From NCBI RefSeq assembly GCF_003412455.1, contig NZ_QTJU01000005.1:248001-312000 (forward strand): a stretch of 64,000 bases of DNA, in the 5' to 3' direction. This stretch comes from Deminuibacter soli (GTDB lineage: Bacteria; Bacteroidota; Bacteroidia; Chitinophagales; Chitinophagaceae). The notes under the pieces are model-generated. The model was not told the DNA's origin. It saw only the letters and a program-made list of their open reading frames with translations, and did not search any database. Shown piece after piece: positions 53,674 to 63,128 of this stretch. Each line of letters begins with the position of its first letter. The stretch's first letter is position 1. The translations under genes were made by a program, and so were the position numbers.

Positions 53674-55074
53674 ATGCATTTACATCTTTTCGAAAAACAG
53701 GTTTACACCAGCCGCCGCGCTGCACTGAAAAAGGCAATGGGATCTGGCGTATTGTTACTGATGGGCAATGAAGAAAGCAGCATGAACTACAAAGACAATT
53801 GCTATCCCTTCAGGCAAGACAGCAGCTTTTTATATTATTTCGGTCTGGATGTGCCCATGCTGGCCGCCATTATCGATATTGACAATAATACCGAAACCAT
53901 TTTTGGCAACGAGCTTACGCTCGACGAAATTATCTGGACAGGCCCGCTGCCATCTGTAAAAGATATGGCCGCCATGGTAGGCATCGATCAAACACAGCCC
54001 TATGCACAGGTACAGCAGGCATTGCAGAAAGCTCAAACCGCCGGCCGCACCGTTCATATTTTGCCGCCTTACCGGCCCGAAAACCAGCTAAAACTAAGCG
54101 CCTGGCTGCAATGGCCACCGGAGCAGTTACAGCAAAAAGCTTCTCTCCCCTTTATCAAAGCCGTTATTGCCCAGCGTGCACACAAGGAAGCCTGTGAAGT
54201 GGCTGAACTGGAGAAAGCAGTTTCCATCAGTGCCGATATGCACCTGGCAGCCCTGCAATACACCCGCCCGGGCATGAAGGAATATGAAATTGCCGCCAAA
54301 GTGCACGAAGCAGCACAGGCAGCAGGCGCCACTTTATCGTACCCCATTATCCTTACCATTAACGGCGGGGTGCTGCACAACCATGCACACCACAATACCA
54401 TCCGGGAAGGACAGATGTTGCTGGTAGATGCCGGCGCAGAAAACAATATGCACTATGCCGGTGATTTAACACGCACATTCCCGGTAGGCAAACAGTTTAC
54501 TGCCAGGCAACGGGAAATTTATGAAGTAGTGCTCAACGCGATGAACCATGCCATCAGCTTACTGAAACCCGGCATTACCTATAAAGAAGTACATACCCAG
54601 GCCTGTGAAAAACTGGTAGAGGGGCTTGTGGGCGTAAACCTGATGAAAGGCAACCCGCAGGAAGCTGTGGCAGCAGGCGCACATACCCTGTTTTTCCAAT
54701 GCGGGCTGGGACACATGATGGGCATGGATGTGCACGATATGGAAGACCTGGGCGAACAGCATGTGGGTTATGGCGACGGCATGGTGAAGAGTAAGGAATT
54801 TGGCTGGAAATCGTTACGCCTTGCACGCGCACTGGAACCCGGTTTTGTATTTACCATTGAGCCCGGCGTATACATTATTCCCGAGCAGATTGATACCTGG
54901 AAGGCCGAAAATAAACTGGATGCGTTTATCAACTACAGCACGCTGGAAAGCTACCGTGATTTCAGCGGCATCCGTATTGAAGATAACTTCCTGGTTACTG
55001 ATACCGGCGCACACAAACTGGGCAAGTACCTGCCCAAAACACTGGCAGAGATAGAGGCATTGAGAGCCTGGTAA
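53674..55074 (+). CDS. pepP: Xaa-Pro aminopeptidase (aminopeptidase P)
   Basis: 466 residues from ATG 53674. Creatinase N-domain (about 1-165) then the pita-bread metallopeptidase fold with metal ligands visible in MLLVDAGAENN (Asp), YAGDLTRTFPVG (Asp), CGLGHMMGMDVHD (His), FTIEPGVYI (Glu) and IRIEDNFLV (Glu). Removes N-terminal residues preceding proline, Mn2+-dependent. Cytoplasmic. Immediately followed by a nested heptad repeat element. Confidence 0.95.
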   Translation: MHLHLFEKQVYTSRRAALKKAMGSGVLLLMGNEESSMNYKDNCYPFRQDSSFLYYFGLDVPMLAAIIDIDNNTETIFGNELTLDEIIWTGPLPSVKDMAAMVGIDQTQPYAQVQQALQKAQTAGRTVHILPPYRPENQLKLSAWLQWPPEQLQQKASLPFIKAVIAQRAHKEACEVAELEKAVSISADMHLAALQYTRPGMKEYEIAAKVHEAAQAAGATLSYPIILTINGGVLHNHAHHNTIREGQMLLVDAGAENNMHYAGDLTRTFPVGKQFTARQREIYEVVLNAMNHAISLLKPGITYKEVHTQACEKLVEGLVGVNLMKGNPQEAVAAGAHTLFFQCGLGHMMGMDVHDMEDLGEQHVGYGDGMVKSKEFGWKSLRLARALEPGFVFTIEPGVYIIPEQIDTWKAENKLDAFINYSTLESYRDFSGIRIEDNFLVTDTGAHKLGKYLPKTLAEIEALRAW

Positions 55075-55078
55075 AACA

Positions 55079-55194
55079 GTGAATAGTGAATGGTGAATAG
55101 GCAATGAATGTGTATACGTCGCCTGCGGCTGTGGGGACACAGCCATAGGCAAGTAAACAGCTGTTTTATTCACTATTGACTATTCACTATTCAC
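55079..55194. repeat. Inverted heptad arms around a GC hairpin after pepP
   Basis: Left arm 55079-55106: four heptads of GTGAATA type, starting four bases after the pepP stop. Right arm 55167-55194: four heptads of TATTCAC type. Between them GCCT..GGCTGTG-GGGA-CACAGCC..AGGC forms a hairpin (about 55111-55149). All parts are in 7-nt register. Confidence 0.75.
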
Positions 55195-55301
55195 CCAAAT
55201 AGACCTCACGCTATTTCAGCCAATATCAGCTGGCCTGCATGATAAATAGCCAGTTAATTATTATGTATCTAACCTTTATATTTAAACGCCCGATCCCTGT
55301 T

Positions 55302-55715
55302 ATGAAGCAAAAAAGACGCTGGTTATACACCGTATTGATATTACTTAATATCCCGCTTGGCCTGGCCACCCGCTGGGCTCCCCAATACTTTTCCCCGCTG
55401 GTGCAGGAATATGGCGGTGATGTATTTTCCGCAACCTGTATTTTCTTTGGCATCCGTTTCCTGTATCCGCTGAAACCCCTGCTGCGTATTGCCCTAATCA
55501 GCTATATCGTTTGCATTTGTATTGAACTGCAGCAATTATACCAGGCAGCCTGGATCGTAAAACTGCGCCATACATTTCCCTTTGGCATCATTCTCGGCTT
55601 CGGCTTTAAATGGAGCGACTGTGTATGTTATGCAGTAGGTGTTGTTATCGCCCTGCCCATTGCCTGGCTGTGTGAACAACTGTTCCGCAACAAAGCCACC
55701 GGTGTTCAACCATAA
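55302..55715 (+). CDS. DUF2809 membrane protein
   Basis: 137 residues from ATG 55302 (MKQKRRWLYTVLILLNIPLGLATRWA); ATGs at 55239 and 55263 would add a hydrophilic leader and are less likely. Four TM helices with GDVFSATCIFFGIRFLYP and the FGIILGFGFKWSDCVCYAVG end typical of DUF2809. Function unknown. Convergent with the cytochrome gene. Confidence 0.82.
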   Translation: MKQKRRWLYTVLILLNIPLGLATRWAPQYFSPLVQEYGGDVFSATCIFFGIRFLYPLKPLLRIALISYIVCICIELQQLYQAAWIVKLRHTFPFGIILGFGFKWSDCVCYAVGVVIALPIAWLCEQLFRNKATGVQP

Positions 55716-55739
55716 AGCCCATCCAGCTATCAAACCATC

Positions 55740-56750
55740 TTAATAGACCGCCTTCATGCCTTTGGCTTTCCATGAATCAACTACCGGCTTGTACGGACCG
55801 AATTTGTGCTGTTCTACAGAAAAGCTGTCCACAAATGGCGGGTGGTCATAATCCACCGGCTTTTCTGCTGCCACCGGGTAATCAAAACTTTTCACACCCG
55901 GGCGGGTATGCTGCTTGTCATCATTTACAAAGGCAGCAATATCGAGGGCTTCTGCATCCGTCAGGAAGGGTTTATCGTGTGTAGCTTTATCATACGGCAT
56001 ATTCGCTTTCAACCATTGCGCCTGTTTAATAACGCGGTGCATGCTGGAGCCGGGCTGGTATGCATTGGCACCCCATAACGGCGGATAAGTATACGTACCA
56101 TTGTCTGCCGTCAGCTGCCCCTGTCCCTCTGTGCCGTGGCAACGGCTGCAGTACGTGCTGTACAAGGCTTTGCCGTTAACAGGGTTGGCCGCGGTGTCGG
56201 GGAAATGCACATCCAGGTTTTTCTCTCCTTTAAAATGACTGCCCTTTGGTGCAAAGCTATTGATCCATTTCAGGTAACTCAGAAAGGCAATCATCTCCTT
56301 ACTATCCAGCGGCAGCGGTTTACCGTTGTGCGGGCGCATTACGCAGTTGTTCACGCGCTCAGCCAGGGTTAATACCTTGCCCTCCCGCGCACGGTACTGC
56401 GGGTAGTTTTCGTGTGAGGCAACCAGGTTAAATGCATAGGGCTTGGTGCCTGCATCCTGGTGGCAGTTGGTACAGTTCATCTTGTTGCCGAGGTATTGAC
56501 CGTTTATCCCGTTCGGACCAATATAATACGCGGTGCGCAGCATCAGCTCACGGCCATAACGTACCGATTCGCCAAACTTATCATGGGGTATGGCCAGTGT
56601 GTCTACCAGTACCGGCTGCTCTTCTGCAGGCGCTTCTTTTACAACAGTGCCCGCATTTTTTTCCGCAGCCCCCGAAAGGCAGGATGCCATAATCGCTGCT
56701 GCTGTTACAGCCGCCATCCCTGTTATCACTGCATACTGTTTCCATTTCAT
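55740..56750 (-). CDS. Diheme c-type cytochrome, TsdA-like
   Basis: 336 residues. Probable lipoprotein (IMASCLSG, Cys24). Two heme-binding motifs, CTNCH (about 93-97) and CSRCH (about 200-204), plus LAERVNNCVMRPHNGKPLP, which resembles the segment carrying the axial cysteine of thiosulfate dehydrogenase TsdA. TsdA oxidises thiosulfate to tetrathionate or works in reverse. It follows the arylsulfotransferase-like gene (27 bases) in the SusCD cluster, so a sulfur role is plausible but unproved. Confidence 0.82.
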   Translation of the reverse strand: MKWKQYAVITGMAAVTAAAIMASCLSGAAEKNAGTVVKEAPAEEQPVLVDTLAIPHDKFGESVRYGRELMLRTAYYIGPNGINGQYLGNKMNCTNCHQDAGTKPYAFNLVASHENYPQYRAREGKVLTLAERVNNCVMRPHNGKPLPLDSKEMIAFLSYLKWINSFAPKGSHFKGEKNLDVHFPDTAANPVNGKALYSTYCSRCHGTEGQGQLTADNGTYTYPPLWGANAYQPGSSMHRVIKQAQWLKANMPYDKATHDKPFLTDAEALDIAAFVNDDKQHTRPGVKSFDYPVAAEKPVDYDHPPFVDSFSVEQHKFGPYKPVVDSWKAKGMKAVY

Positions 56751-56777
56751 ACGCGATTGCTTAAGTAGTCAAAAAAA

Positions 56778-58208
56778 TTAACGGCCAATATACGGGCGCA
56801 CCTGCTCCGGGTGTAAAAAGTTAACCCGGTACGGTGAACCGCCTGCTTTCAAAGCCCATAAAAAGCGGCCCTGCAAATTGGTAAGCGCCGCCACATTGCG
56901 TTTTGAGCAACATTGCAGCACCGCAGTATCGTTTACCAGGTAAGCGCTGCCCATGCGTTCGCTGTACATATCCGGCGGCAGCAATACCTGCATGGCAAGC
57001 GTTGCCTTTTTGTTCTGTGCATCGAGGGTAAAGGCCAGCGTGCGCGAACGTTGTTTGCTGGTACCATTGTCAAACAGCATTAATGCACCATGGCTGTTCA
57101 GGTGAATGGCATGGCTGTTATCAAATACACTGCCTTCAGGCATGGCAAACTCACCGCCTTTCCCGAATTTCCAGATGACCTTGCCGGTATGGGCATCAAT
57201 TTTCCAGATCTGCCCGTTGTTATAAAACGAAAGCAGGTAGTTGCCATCTGTATCCAGGCAAAGACTGTTGGCATGCATCCAGTCATTGCGGTCTTTTACA
57301 ATCGACGCATCATCCAGCGGGTTCAGGGCATCGAATACAGACCATTTCCACACCGCATTACCCTTTTTATCCAGTACAATAATGCCATCGCTTTTCACGG
57401 TATCTGCCTTGCTGCCACCGCGTGCAGATAAATCCAGGATGCGTTCATCCGCACAAATGGTGACTACCTGGTTATGGTTGTTGAGCAGAATTTCGTGGTG
57501 AATGGTTTGCTGCAAACCTGCCTCTCCTTTCTTTAAATGAAACACCGTATCACCCGCCAGCGAGAGTTCCAGTATTTCATTGCCATAACTGGTTTGATAA
57601 GCTGCTGTACCCAATATCGCAAGTATGGTATTGTTTTGGGTGAATGTGGCTGTTTTAAAACCGGTGCCGTTTACCTGGTGGTACCAGTGCAGATCACCGT
57701 TGTAGTCGATGATAGATAAAATGCCCGGCGCATCGCGTTTGTACAATAGCATGTAGCCGTTTTTAAACGCGGCCGGCAACACACTGGTATCCGGGCAAAC
57801 CACTGAATACATATCCTTCAGCCATAATGGTGCACCCGGTGAAGTAAAAGTGTACTCCTTACTCACAGCACTGCAGCCATCCTTAGCAGTTACAATACGA
57901 AAAACATAAGGCTGCCTGAACTGCAGGTTGGTTAATACCAGTTTATGCGCAGTGCCCTGTTTGGATACCGGTGTTGCAAACCAGTCACCGGTACTGTTCT
58001 GCAGGCGGTATTCAATGTGCACATCGGCAGCTGCGCTGGTGGTTACTTTTACCTGCACTTTCAATGCATTGTTGCCTGCCTCATCTATACGGATACCGGT
58101 TACCAGGTGTGCACAGTCATTACCGCAGCCTGCGGCTGCGGCCACCACCGCCAGCAGGGTTAACCCTGCTATCCATCTGCGCATTACTGTGCTCATTTTT
58201 CTCTTCAT
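56778..58208 (-). CDS. Arylsulfotransferase (ASST)-like propeller lipoprotein
   Basis: 476 residues. Lipobox AAAGC (about Cys28), an N-terminal Ig-like/FN3 domain (about 35-125), then a six-bladed propeller with IHHEILLNNHNQVVTI, WMHANSLCLDTDGNYLLSF, KVIWKFGKGG and SHAIHLNSHGALMLFDNG, the histidine-bearing strands of PLP-independent aryl-sulfate sulfotransferases. These move sulfate between phenols in the periplasm. Downstream of susD by 85 bases including a possible terminator. Missing residues cannot be judged without alignment. Confidence 0.8.
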   Translation of the reverse strand: MKRKMSTVMRRWIAGLTLLAVVAAAAGCGNDCAHLVTGIRIDEAGNNALKVQVKVTTSAAADVHIEYRLQNSTGDWFATPVSKQGTAHKLVLTNLQFRQPYVFRIVTAKDGCSAVSKEYTFTSPGAPLWLKDMYSVVCPDTSVLPAAFKNGYMLLYKRDAPGILSIIDYNGDLHWYHQVNGTGFKTATFTQNNTILAILGTAAYQTSYGNEILELSLAGDTVFHLKKGEAGLQQTIHHEILLNNHNQVVTICADERILDLSARGGSKADTVKSDGIIVLDKKGNAVWKWSVFDALNPLDDASIVKDRNDWMHANSLCLDTDGNYLLSFYNNGQIWKIDAHTGKVIWKFGKGGEFAMPEGSVFDNSHAIHLNSHGALMLFDNGTSKQRSRTLAFTLDAQNKKATLAMQVLLPPDMYSERMGSAYLVNDTAVLQCCSKRNVAALTNLQGRFLWALKAGGSPYRVNFLHPEQVRPYIGR

Positions 58209-58237
58209 GCAATACCTGCTTAAAAAATGAAGCGCGC

Positions 58238-58261
58238 TGCCGTATAACTGCTATAACGGCA
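58238..58261 (-). terminator. Possible terminator between susD and ASST-like gene
   Basis: TGCCGT...ACGGCA stem with extra GC pairing outside; on the minus strand it is followed by TTCATTTTTTAAG. It could reduce read-through into the downstream genes. Confidence 0.45.
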
Positions 58262-58293
58262 ACGCTGCATCATTCATCATCATAAAACCTATT

Positions 58294-59814
58294 TTACAAA
58301 CGTCCGCTATTGTCAAGGTTGGGGTTCAAATCAACCTGGGTTTGCGGGTATGGAAAGTATTTGTGCTTGGGCATGCTGATCACGGGTTGTTTGCCTACTG
58401 CATTGAGGTAGGTGTTTACCACATCCTGGTACTTGTTCATGCGGATAAGGTCCTGCCTGCGTTTACATTCAAAGAACAGCTCCCAGCTGCGTTCCTGTAA
58501 AATAGCATCACGCAGGGTTTCTTTGGTGTAGGTGCCGGCTGCAGTAAGCGGTGTGGCATGTGAGCGGTTTTTAACGCTGTTGATAAGGCCGATGCTTTCA
58601 TCATTGGGGCCATTCAATTCGTTTAATGCTTCGGCCCTGCACAGCAGTATGTCGGCATAACGCAGAATGGGAATACCGTGGCCATCATAGTAGGTTTTTG
58701 AACCGGCGGGATCTGCATATTTTTTGGTGGCAACATCGGGCAGGTAATACGCACCTTCAGGCGGATTGATTACACCGGCAGGCGCCTGCATGTAATGCAG
58801 TCCGTCTGATCCCTGGTAATCGTAAAAGAACATTTCGCGGCGGTCATCATTTTTAGCATAGCTGTTCCAGAAGTACCAGGATACCGCGTAATACTGCCAG
58901 CGGTCGGTTACCACGGGGTTGTTCAGCGGACCGAAATGGTTCATCAGCTCTGTACCGTCGTTTAATGCATCGGCCAGCGCGCTGAAGATAAATTCCTTAC
59001 ACCACTTGTTGCTTTCTGCAAACAAACCGGCATAGGTAGGGAACAATTCATACTGATTGAGATCAGCGATCTGTTTGGTTAAATCAACCACACCCTGCCA
59101 GTTATGCTGGCGCATGTACAGTTTGGTTAACAGCGACAGCGCTGCGCCTTTGGTGGCGCGGCCCACATCGTTGGTAGGATATATAGCGTTGTTTACATAG
59201 TTTACCGGCAAATGGGCTGCGGCAAACTGCAGGTCTTCGGTAATAAATTTCTCGATCTCTTCTATTGTAGATGTTTTGGGCTGTGAGCTGTACGAAGGGC
59301 TGCCGATGTTTTGTTCGGTCATCAGTATGACCGGGCCAAAGGCATCAGTGAGATCCATGTAACCAATGGCACGCAGGAAACGCAGCTCACTCATAAACTG
59401 GTCTTTCTCCGCATCGGTAATGGTAGTCATTTTACCGAGGTAATACATGGCCGTATTGGCGTCGGATACCAGTTTGTATTGGTGCTGCCACGCAAAGTTG
59501 AGGTACTTGTTATTGGTAGACCACTGGCAGTCTGACAACAGGGAGATGTCGCCAGACTGGCTGGAATGTCCAATATCAGTGGTAAAATCGGAAATAGTCA
59601 TCTGGAAACCCGCGTAGTATTGATAAGAATCGCCTATACCGCTCGGTTGTTTCAAACGTGAATACACACCGTTTACGGCAGCAACTGCATCATCCTTTTT
59701 TTGAAAAGCATCCGTATCTGAAAGGGAACTGTATAAAGTAGGCTCTACCCATTTTTTGCACGATACACCTGTTGTAAGCAAGGCCACCGGCAGTATATAA
59801 TTGATCAGTTTCAT
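58294..59814 (-). CDS. SusD/RagB-family nutrient-binding lipoprotein
   Basis: 506 residues from ATG 59814. Signal peptide with lipidation cysteine (TTGVSCKKW). TPR-like helices (LNFAWQHQYKLVSDANTAMYYLGKM, SELRFLRAIGYMDLTDAFGPVILM), the SLLTKLYMRQHNW element and the C-terminal FFECKRRQDLIRMNKY typical of SusD. Captures substrate on the cell surface and caps the SusC channel. It starts 17 bases after susC's stop. Confidence 0.96.
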   Translation of the reverse strand: MKLINYILPVALLTTGVSCKKWVEPTLYSSLSDTDAFQKKDDAVAAVNGVYSRLKQPSGIGDSYQYYAGFQMTISDFTTDIGHSSQSGDISLLSDCQWSTNNKYLNFAWQHQYKLVSDANTAMYYLGKMTTITDAEKDQFMSELRFLRAIGYMDLTDAFGPVILMTEQNIGSPSYSSQPKTSTIEEIEKFITEDLQFAAAHLPVNYVNNAIYPTNDVGRATKGAALSLLTKLYMRQHNWQGVVDLTKQIADLNQYELFPTYAGLFAESNKWCKEFIFSALADALNDGTELMNHFGPLNNPVVTDRWQYYAVSWYFWNSYAKNDDRREMFFYDYQGSDGLHYMQAPAGVINPPEGAYYLPDVATKKYADPAGSKTYYDGHGIPILRYADILLCRAEALNELNGPNDESIGLINSVKNRSHATPLTAAGTYTKETLRDAILQERSWELFFECKRRQDLIRMNKYQDVVNTYLNAVGKQPVISMPKHKYFPYPQTQVDLNPNLDNSGRL

Positions 59815-59831
59815 GATAGTCATTTAATGCG

Positions 59832-62800
59832 TTAGAAATTGATTTTGGCTCCGAATGTGTAAGAACGGAAAGGCGGGTAGGCATTGAAATCAAGACCTGA
59901 TGACAGGTTACCCGTACCGCTGCCTGATGTACCCTGCGGATCGTTGTAAGAATACTTCACATTGGTGTTTACTTCAGGATCGGTGCCTGTATATTTGGTT
60001 ACCGTAAACAGGTTTTGTACGGTGGCATATACTTTTATGTTCTTGATTTTGCCACCCAACCAGGTGTTCTGCAAAGGCAGGTTATAACCAAGCGTAATGG
60101 TTTTGCAACGCAGGTAGCTGGCATTCTCTACAAAACGGGAGTTGATATAACCGCCATACTTGGTAGTGAAATAACCGTTCCTGGGCACATCTGTATTTTC
60201 ATTTTGTGGTGTCCAGCGTTTCAGCGCATCTGTACCGGTATAGGTTTCCAGCAGCAGGCGGTTCATGTTGTACAGGTTATAATCCAACGCCCCCTGGAAG
60301 AAGATGCTCAGCTCAATGCCTTTGTAACTGAAATCGTTGCTGAGGCCATACACATAATGCGGGTTGGCATTACCCAGGTACTGGCGGTCTTTCGCGGTAA
60401 TTAAACCGTCACCATCCAGGTCGCGGTATTTGGGATCACCTGGTTTTGAATCAGGCTGCGCCGTATACTTTTCACCTGATTTTATTACACCATCATACAC
60501 ATAACCATACAGCATGCTCAGCTCCTGTCCCACTTCCAGCTTGGTGAAATCGGCTGCGGGTACAGAACCATCCGGGTTGGCTGTTTGGGTGATGATGCTT
60601 TTGCTGGCTGCGAGGTTTAACGCACGCTGTTTGTTCCACGCAATGTTGAATGTGGTATTCCAGCGGAAGTTTTTGTTGCTGATGTTTTCGCTGTTCACAT
60701 ACAGCTCCAGGCCCTTGTTCTCGATAGCGCCTGCATTGGCTGTTTGTGTGCTGAAACCCCACCATTGACCAATCGGCAGATCCATCAGCAGCTTCGATGT
60801 TTTCTTGCGGTAGTAGTCAACCGTTACGTTGATCTTGTTTTTCGCAAAACCCATGTCTACACCAAGGTCGAGCTGTGAAGTGCTTTCCCACTGCAGATCA
60901 GGATTGGCTGCACGGGTAATTACCGTTCCGTTGTACGCATCTGATCCCTGGCCCAGCGATACGTTCGACGGACCAAAGGTGGCCATGTAGATATACGTAG
61001 GAATGCGGTCGTTACCGGTAATGCCATAACTGCCTCTTACTTTAAGGGTAGAGAACAGGTTCAGGTGCTTGATAAAGTCCTCATCACTCATACGCCATGC
61101 CAGTGAACCCGCGGGAAAATAACCATAGCGGTTATTGGCACCGAATTTAGAAGAGCCGTCAGCACGCAGTGAGAAGGTGGCCAGGTATTTATCTGCAAAC
61201 GAATAGTTCAAACGCCCGTAGAAAGAAGCTACCGGCACTTCTACCCTTGAGCTGCTGGCGCCAATGCGTTCTGCAGCAGCATCCAGCCTGTTGTACAGGT
61301 ATTCATCCGTAGGAAATTTCTGTACCTGTGTATAGTGTATCTGTGTAATATCTTTCTGACGCGATACACCGGCCAGTATGCTCAGTGAATGTTTGCCGGC
61401 GAATTTTGCTTTATAGTTTGCGTAAGCTTCCCACAGCGTAGTGGTGCCCGATACATCGTTTACACTTGCCTGGCCTTTTACTTTTGAACCCGAGATAAGT
61501 GTGGTAGGCAAATACGTGCCTTCTTTGGTAGCCGTGTTTTCAGCGCCTGCATTGAGGTGCAGGTTTAAACCGGGTAACACTTCATAGTCTGCAAAAAAGC
61601 TTGCGGTAATCCTGTTGATAAAACGGTCGTTGGTAGGCGCCAGCAACCAGGCAATCGGGTTGTCGCGGCCTTTGCGGGTAGCATAGGTGCCATCTGCATT
61701 GTATACCGGTATAGAAGGCGAGGTAAAGTAAATGCCATACAGCGCGTTGCTCGGAACAATGTTGCCATCGTAGGTTTTATACTGTGAGTAAGTATGTGCG
61801 CCATATACGTTGCCGCCGATCTTGAATTTTTTACCGTACGATTTATCAAAGTTCAAACGGCCCGAGTAACGCGTGAAGTCTGTTTTTTTCAATGCACCAT
61901 CCTGCGAAAAGTAGTTGCCGGATAAAGCGATATGACTGTCTTCACTGCCGCCGCTTAAGCTGATGTTGTGATCCTGCACTTTTGCATCGCGCGTGGCCAG
62001 TGCAAACCAGTCCGTATTGGTATTGCTTGCCAGCTCTGTAGCAGAAAACTCGGGCGGGTTGCCATTCTCCACTGCTTTGGCATTGGTGGTTTTCATGTAA
62101 TCCTGCGCATTCATCAGCGTCGGTTTGTTGTACACTTTCTGTACACCATAGTAACCATCGTACTGCACTACGGGCTTGCCTGTTTTACCGCGTTTGGTGG
62201 TAATCAGCACAACACCATTGGCGCCTCTTGCACCATAAATAGCGGTGGCAGACGCATCTTTCAGAATCTGGATATCATCAATATCGTTGGGGTTGATGTC
62301 TTTTCCTGAAGAAGAGATGAAACCATCTACCACGTACAGCGGTTCGTTGGTTGATTTAATGGAGTTACCTCCCCTGATGCGGATAACGGTTTCGCCACCC
62401 GGTGCTGAATTGGTTTGACTTACCTGTACACCTGCAGCGCGGCCCTGTATGGCCTGTGCGGCGTTGGAGGTAACACCGCCAAGATTCATCTGGTCGCTCG
62501 AGATGGAACTGATGGAGCTGGAGAGGTCTTTCTTTTTGGCCGTACCATAACCCACCACCACTACTTCATCAAGTTTTTTCGCATTGTCCTGCAGGGTAAC
62601 AGCAACATCTTCACCGGCTGTGGCGCTCACTTCCTGGTCTGCAAAACCAACGGAGCTGATCTGCAGCACAGCCTTTTTCTGGTTAATGGATTTAATTACG
62701 AAATGACCTTCCGCATCGGTCACGGCTACTGCACGTGAACCTTTTACATGAACGGAAGCGTTGGGTACACCTGCACCCTTTGCATCTTTAACGGTACCGC

Positions 62801-62894
62801 TTATTTGCGCAGCATTTGTCTGGGCCTGTACTACTATATGCAGCAGCAACAGCACGCAAGTGAACAACAGAACAGCAAGGTTGGCTTTTTTCAT
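59832..62894 (-). CDS. SusC/RagA-family TonB-linked outer membrane protein
   Basis: 1020 residues from ATG 62894. Signal peptide ending HIVVQAQ, CarboxypepD-reg-like domain (about 30-105), the TonB box-like LDEVVVVGYGTAKKKDLSSS (about 118-137), plug with GGNSIKSTNEPLYVVDGFI and IQILKDASATAIYGARGANGVVLITTKRGK, then a barrel ending FGAKINF. Imports a substrate handed over by SusD. Substrate unknown: no glycosidase or sulfatase lies in the same run, only a sulfotransferase-like protein and a cytochrome. Confidence 0.96.
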   Translation of the reverse strand: MKKANLAVLLFTCVLLLLHIVVQAQTNAAQISGTVKDAKGAGVPNASVHVKGSRAVAVTDAEGHFVIKSINQKKAVLQISSVGFADQEVSATAGEDVAVTLQDNAKKLDEVVVVGYGTAKKKDLSSSISSISSDQMNLGGVTSNAAQAIQGRAAGVQVSQTNSAPGGETVIRIRGGNSIKSTNEPLYVVDGFISSSGKDINPNDIDDIQILKDASATAIYGARGANGVVLITTKRGKTGKPVVQYDGYYGVQKVYNKPTLMNAQDYMKTTNAKAVENGNPPEFSATELASNTNTDWFALATRDAKVQDHNISLSGGSEDSHIALSGNYFSQDGALKKTDFTRYSGRLNFDKSYGKKFKIGGNVYGAHTYSQYKTYDGNIVPSNALYGIYFTSPSIPVYNADGTYATRKGRDNPIAWLLAPTNDRFINRITASFFADYEVLPGLNLHLNAGAENTATKEGTYLPTTLISGSKVKGQASVNDVSGTTTLWEAYANYKAKFAGKHSLSILAGVSRQKDITQIHYTQVQKFPTDEYLYNRLDAAAERIGASSSRVEVPVASFYGRLNYSFADKYLATFSLRADGSSKFGANNRYGYFPAGSLAWRMSDEDFIKHLNLFSTLKVRGSYGITGNDRIPTYIYMATFGPSNVSLGQGSDAYNGTVITRAANPDLQWESTSQLDLGVDMGFAKNKINVTVDYYRKKTSKLLMDLPIGQWWGFSTQTANAGAIENKGLELYVNSENISNKNFRWNTTFNIAWNKQRALNLAASKSIITQTANPDGSVPAADFTKLEVGQELSMLYGYVYDGVIKSGEKYTAQPDSKPGDPKYRDLDGDGLITAKDRQYLGNANPHYVYGLSNDFSYKGIELSIFFQGALDYNLYNMNRLLLETYTGTDALKRWTPQNENTDVPRNGYFTTKYGGYINSRFVENASYLRCKTITLGYNLPLQNTWLGGKIKNIKVYATVQNLFTVTKYTGTDPEVNTNVKYSYNDPQGTSGSGTGNLSSGLDFNAYPPFRSYTFGAKINF

Positions 62895-63048
62895 CGTACT
62901 AGTTTTGGCTGGTAGAAAACACGCCACAGCAGCAACCCGGGTTCATAGCAAGGAAGCAGGTTTTCTTATCTGTGTTGTGTGTGCTATAAAAATAGAGGGC
63001 TTTGCCGAGATAAAATTTCGCGCCAGGCTTACCTATAACAGAAAGCCA

Positions 63049-63090
63049 TTACACAAACGTTTGCGTAGAACAAGGCAAACGTTTGTGTAA
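63049..63090. promoter_or_regulatory. LacI/GalR-type double operator upstream of susC
   Basis: Perfect 16-bp inverted repeat, TTACACAAACGTTTGC (63049-63064) and GCAAACGTTTGTGTAA (63075-63090), spacer 10 bases. Each arm contains the palindrome CAAACGTTTG, matching the AANCGNTT core bound by LacI-family repressors; centres are 22 bases apart. It lies 155 bases before susC and 128 before the reductase gene. No LacI gene is in the window. Confidence 0.7.
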
Positions 63091-63128
63091 ATTTTCATGA
63101 AGAATACCTGGGAGCAGGAAAACTTGCC

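Noticed and set aside
63049-63090. Attachment site or transposon end
   Set aside because: The inverted repeat is better explained as two LacI-type operators (CAAACGTTTG cores); no transposase or integrase is in the window.
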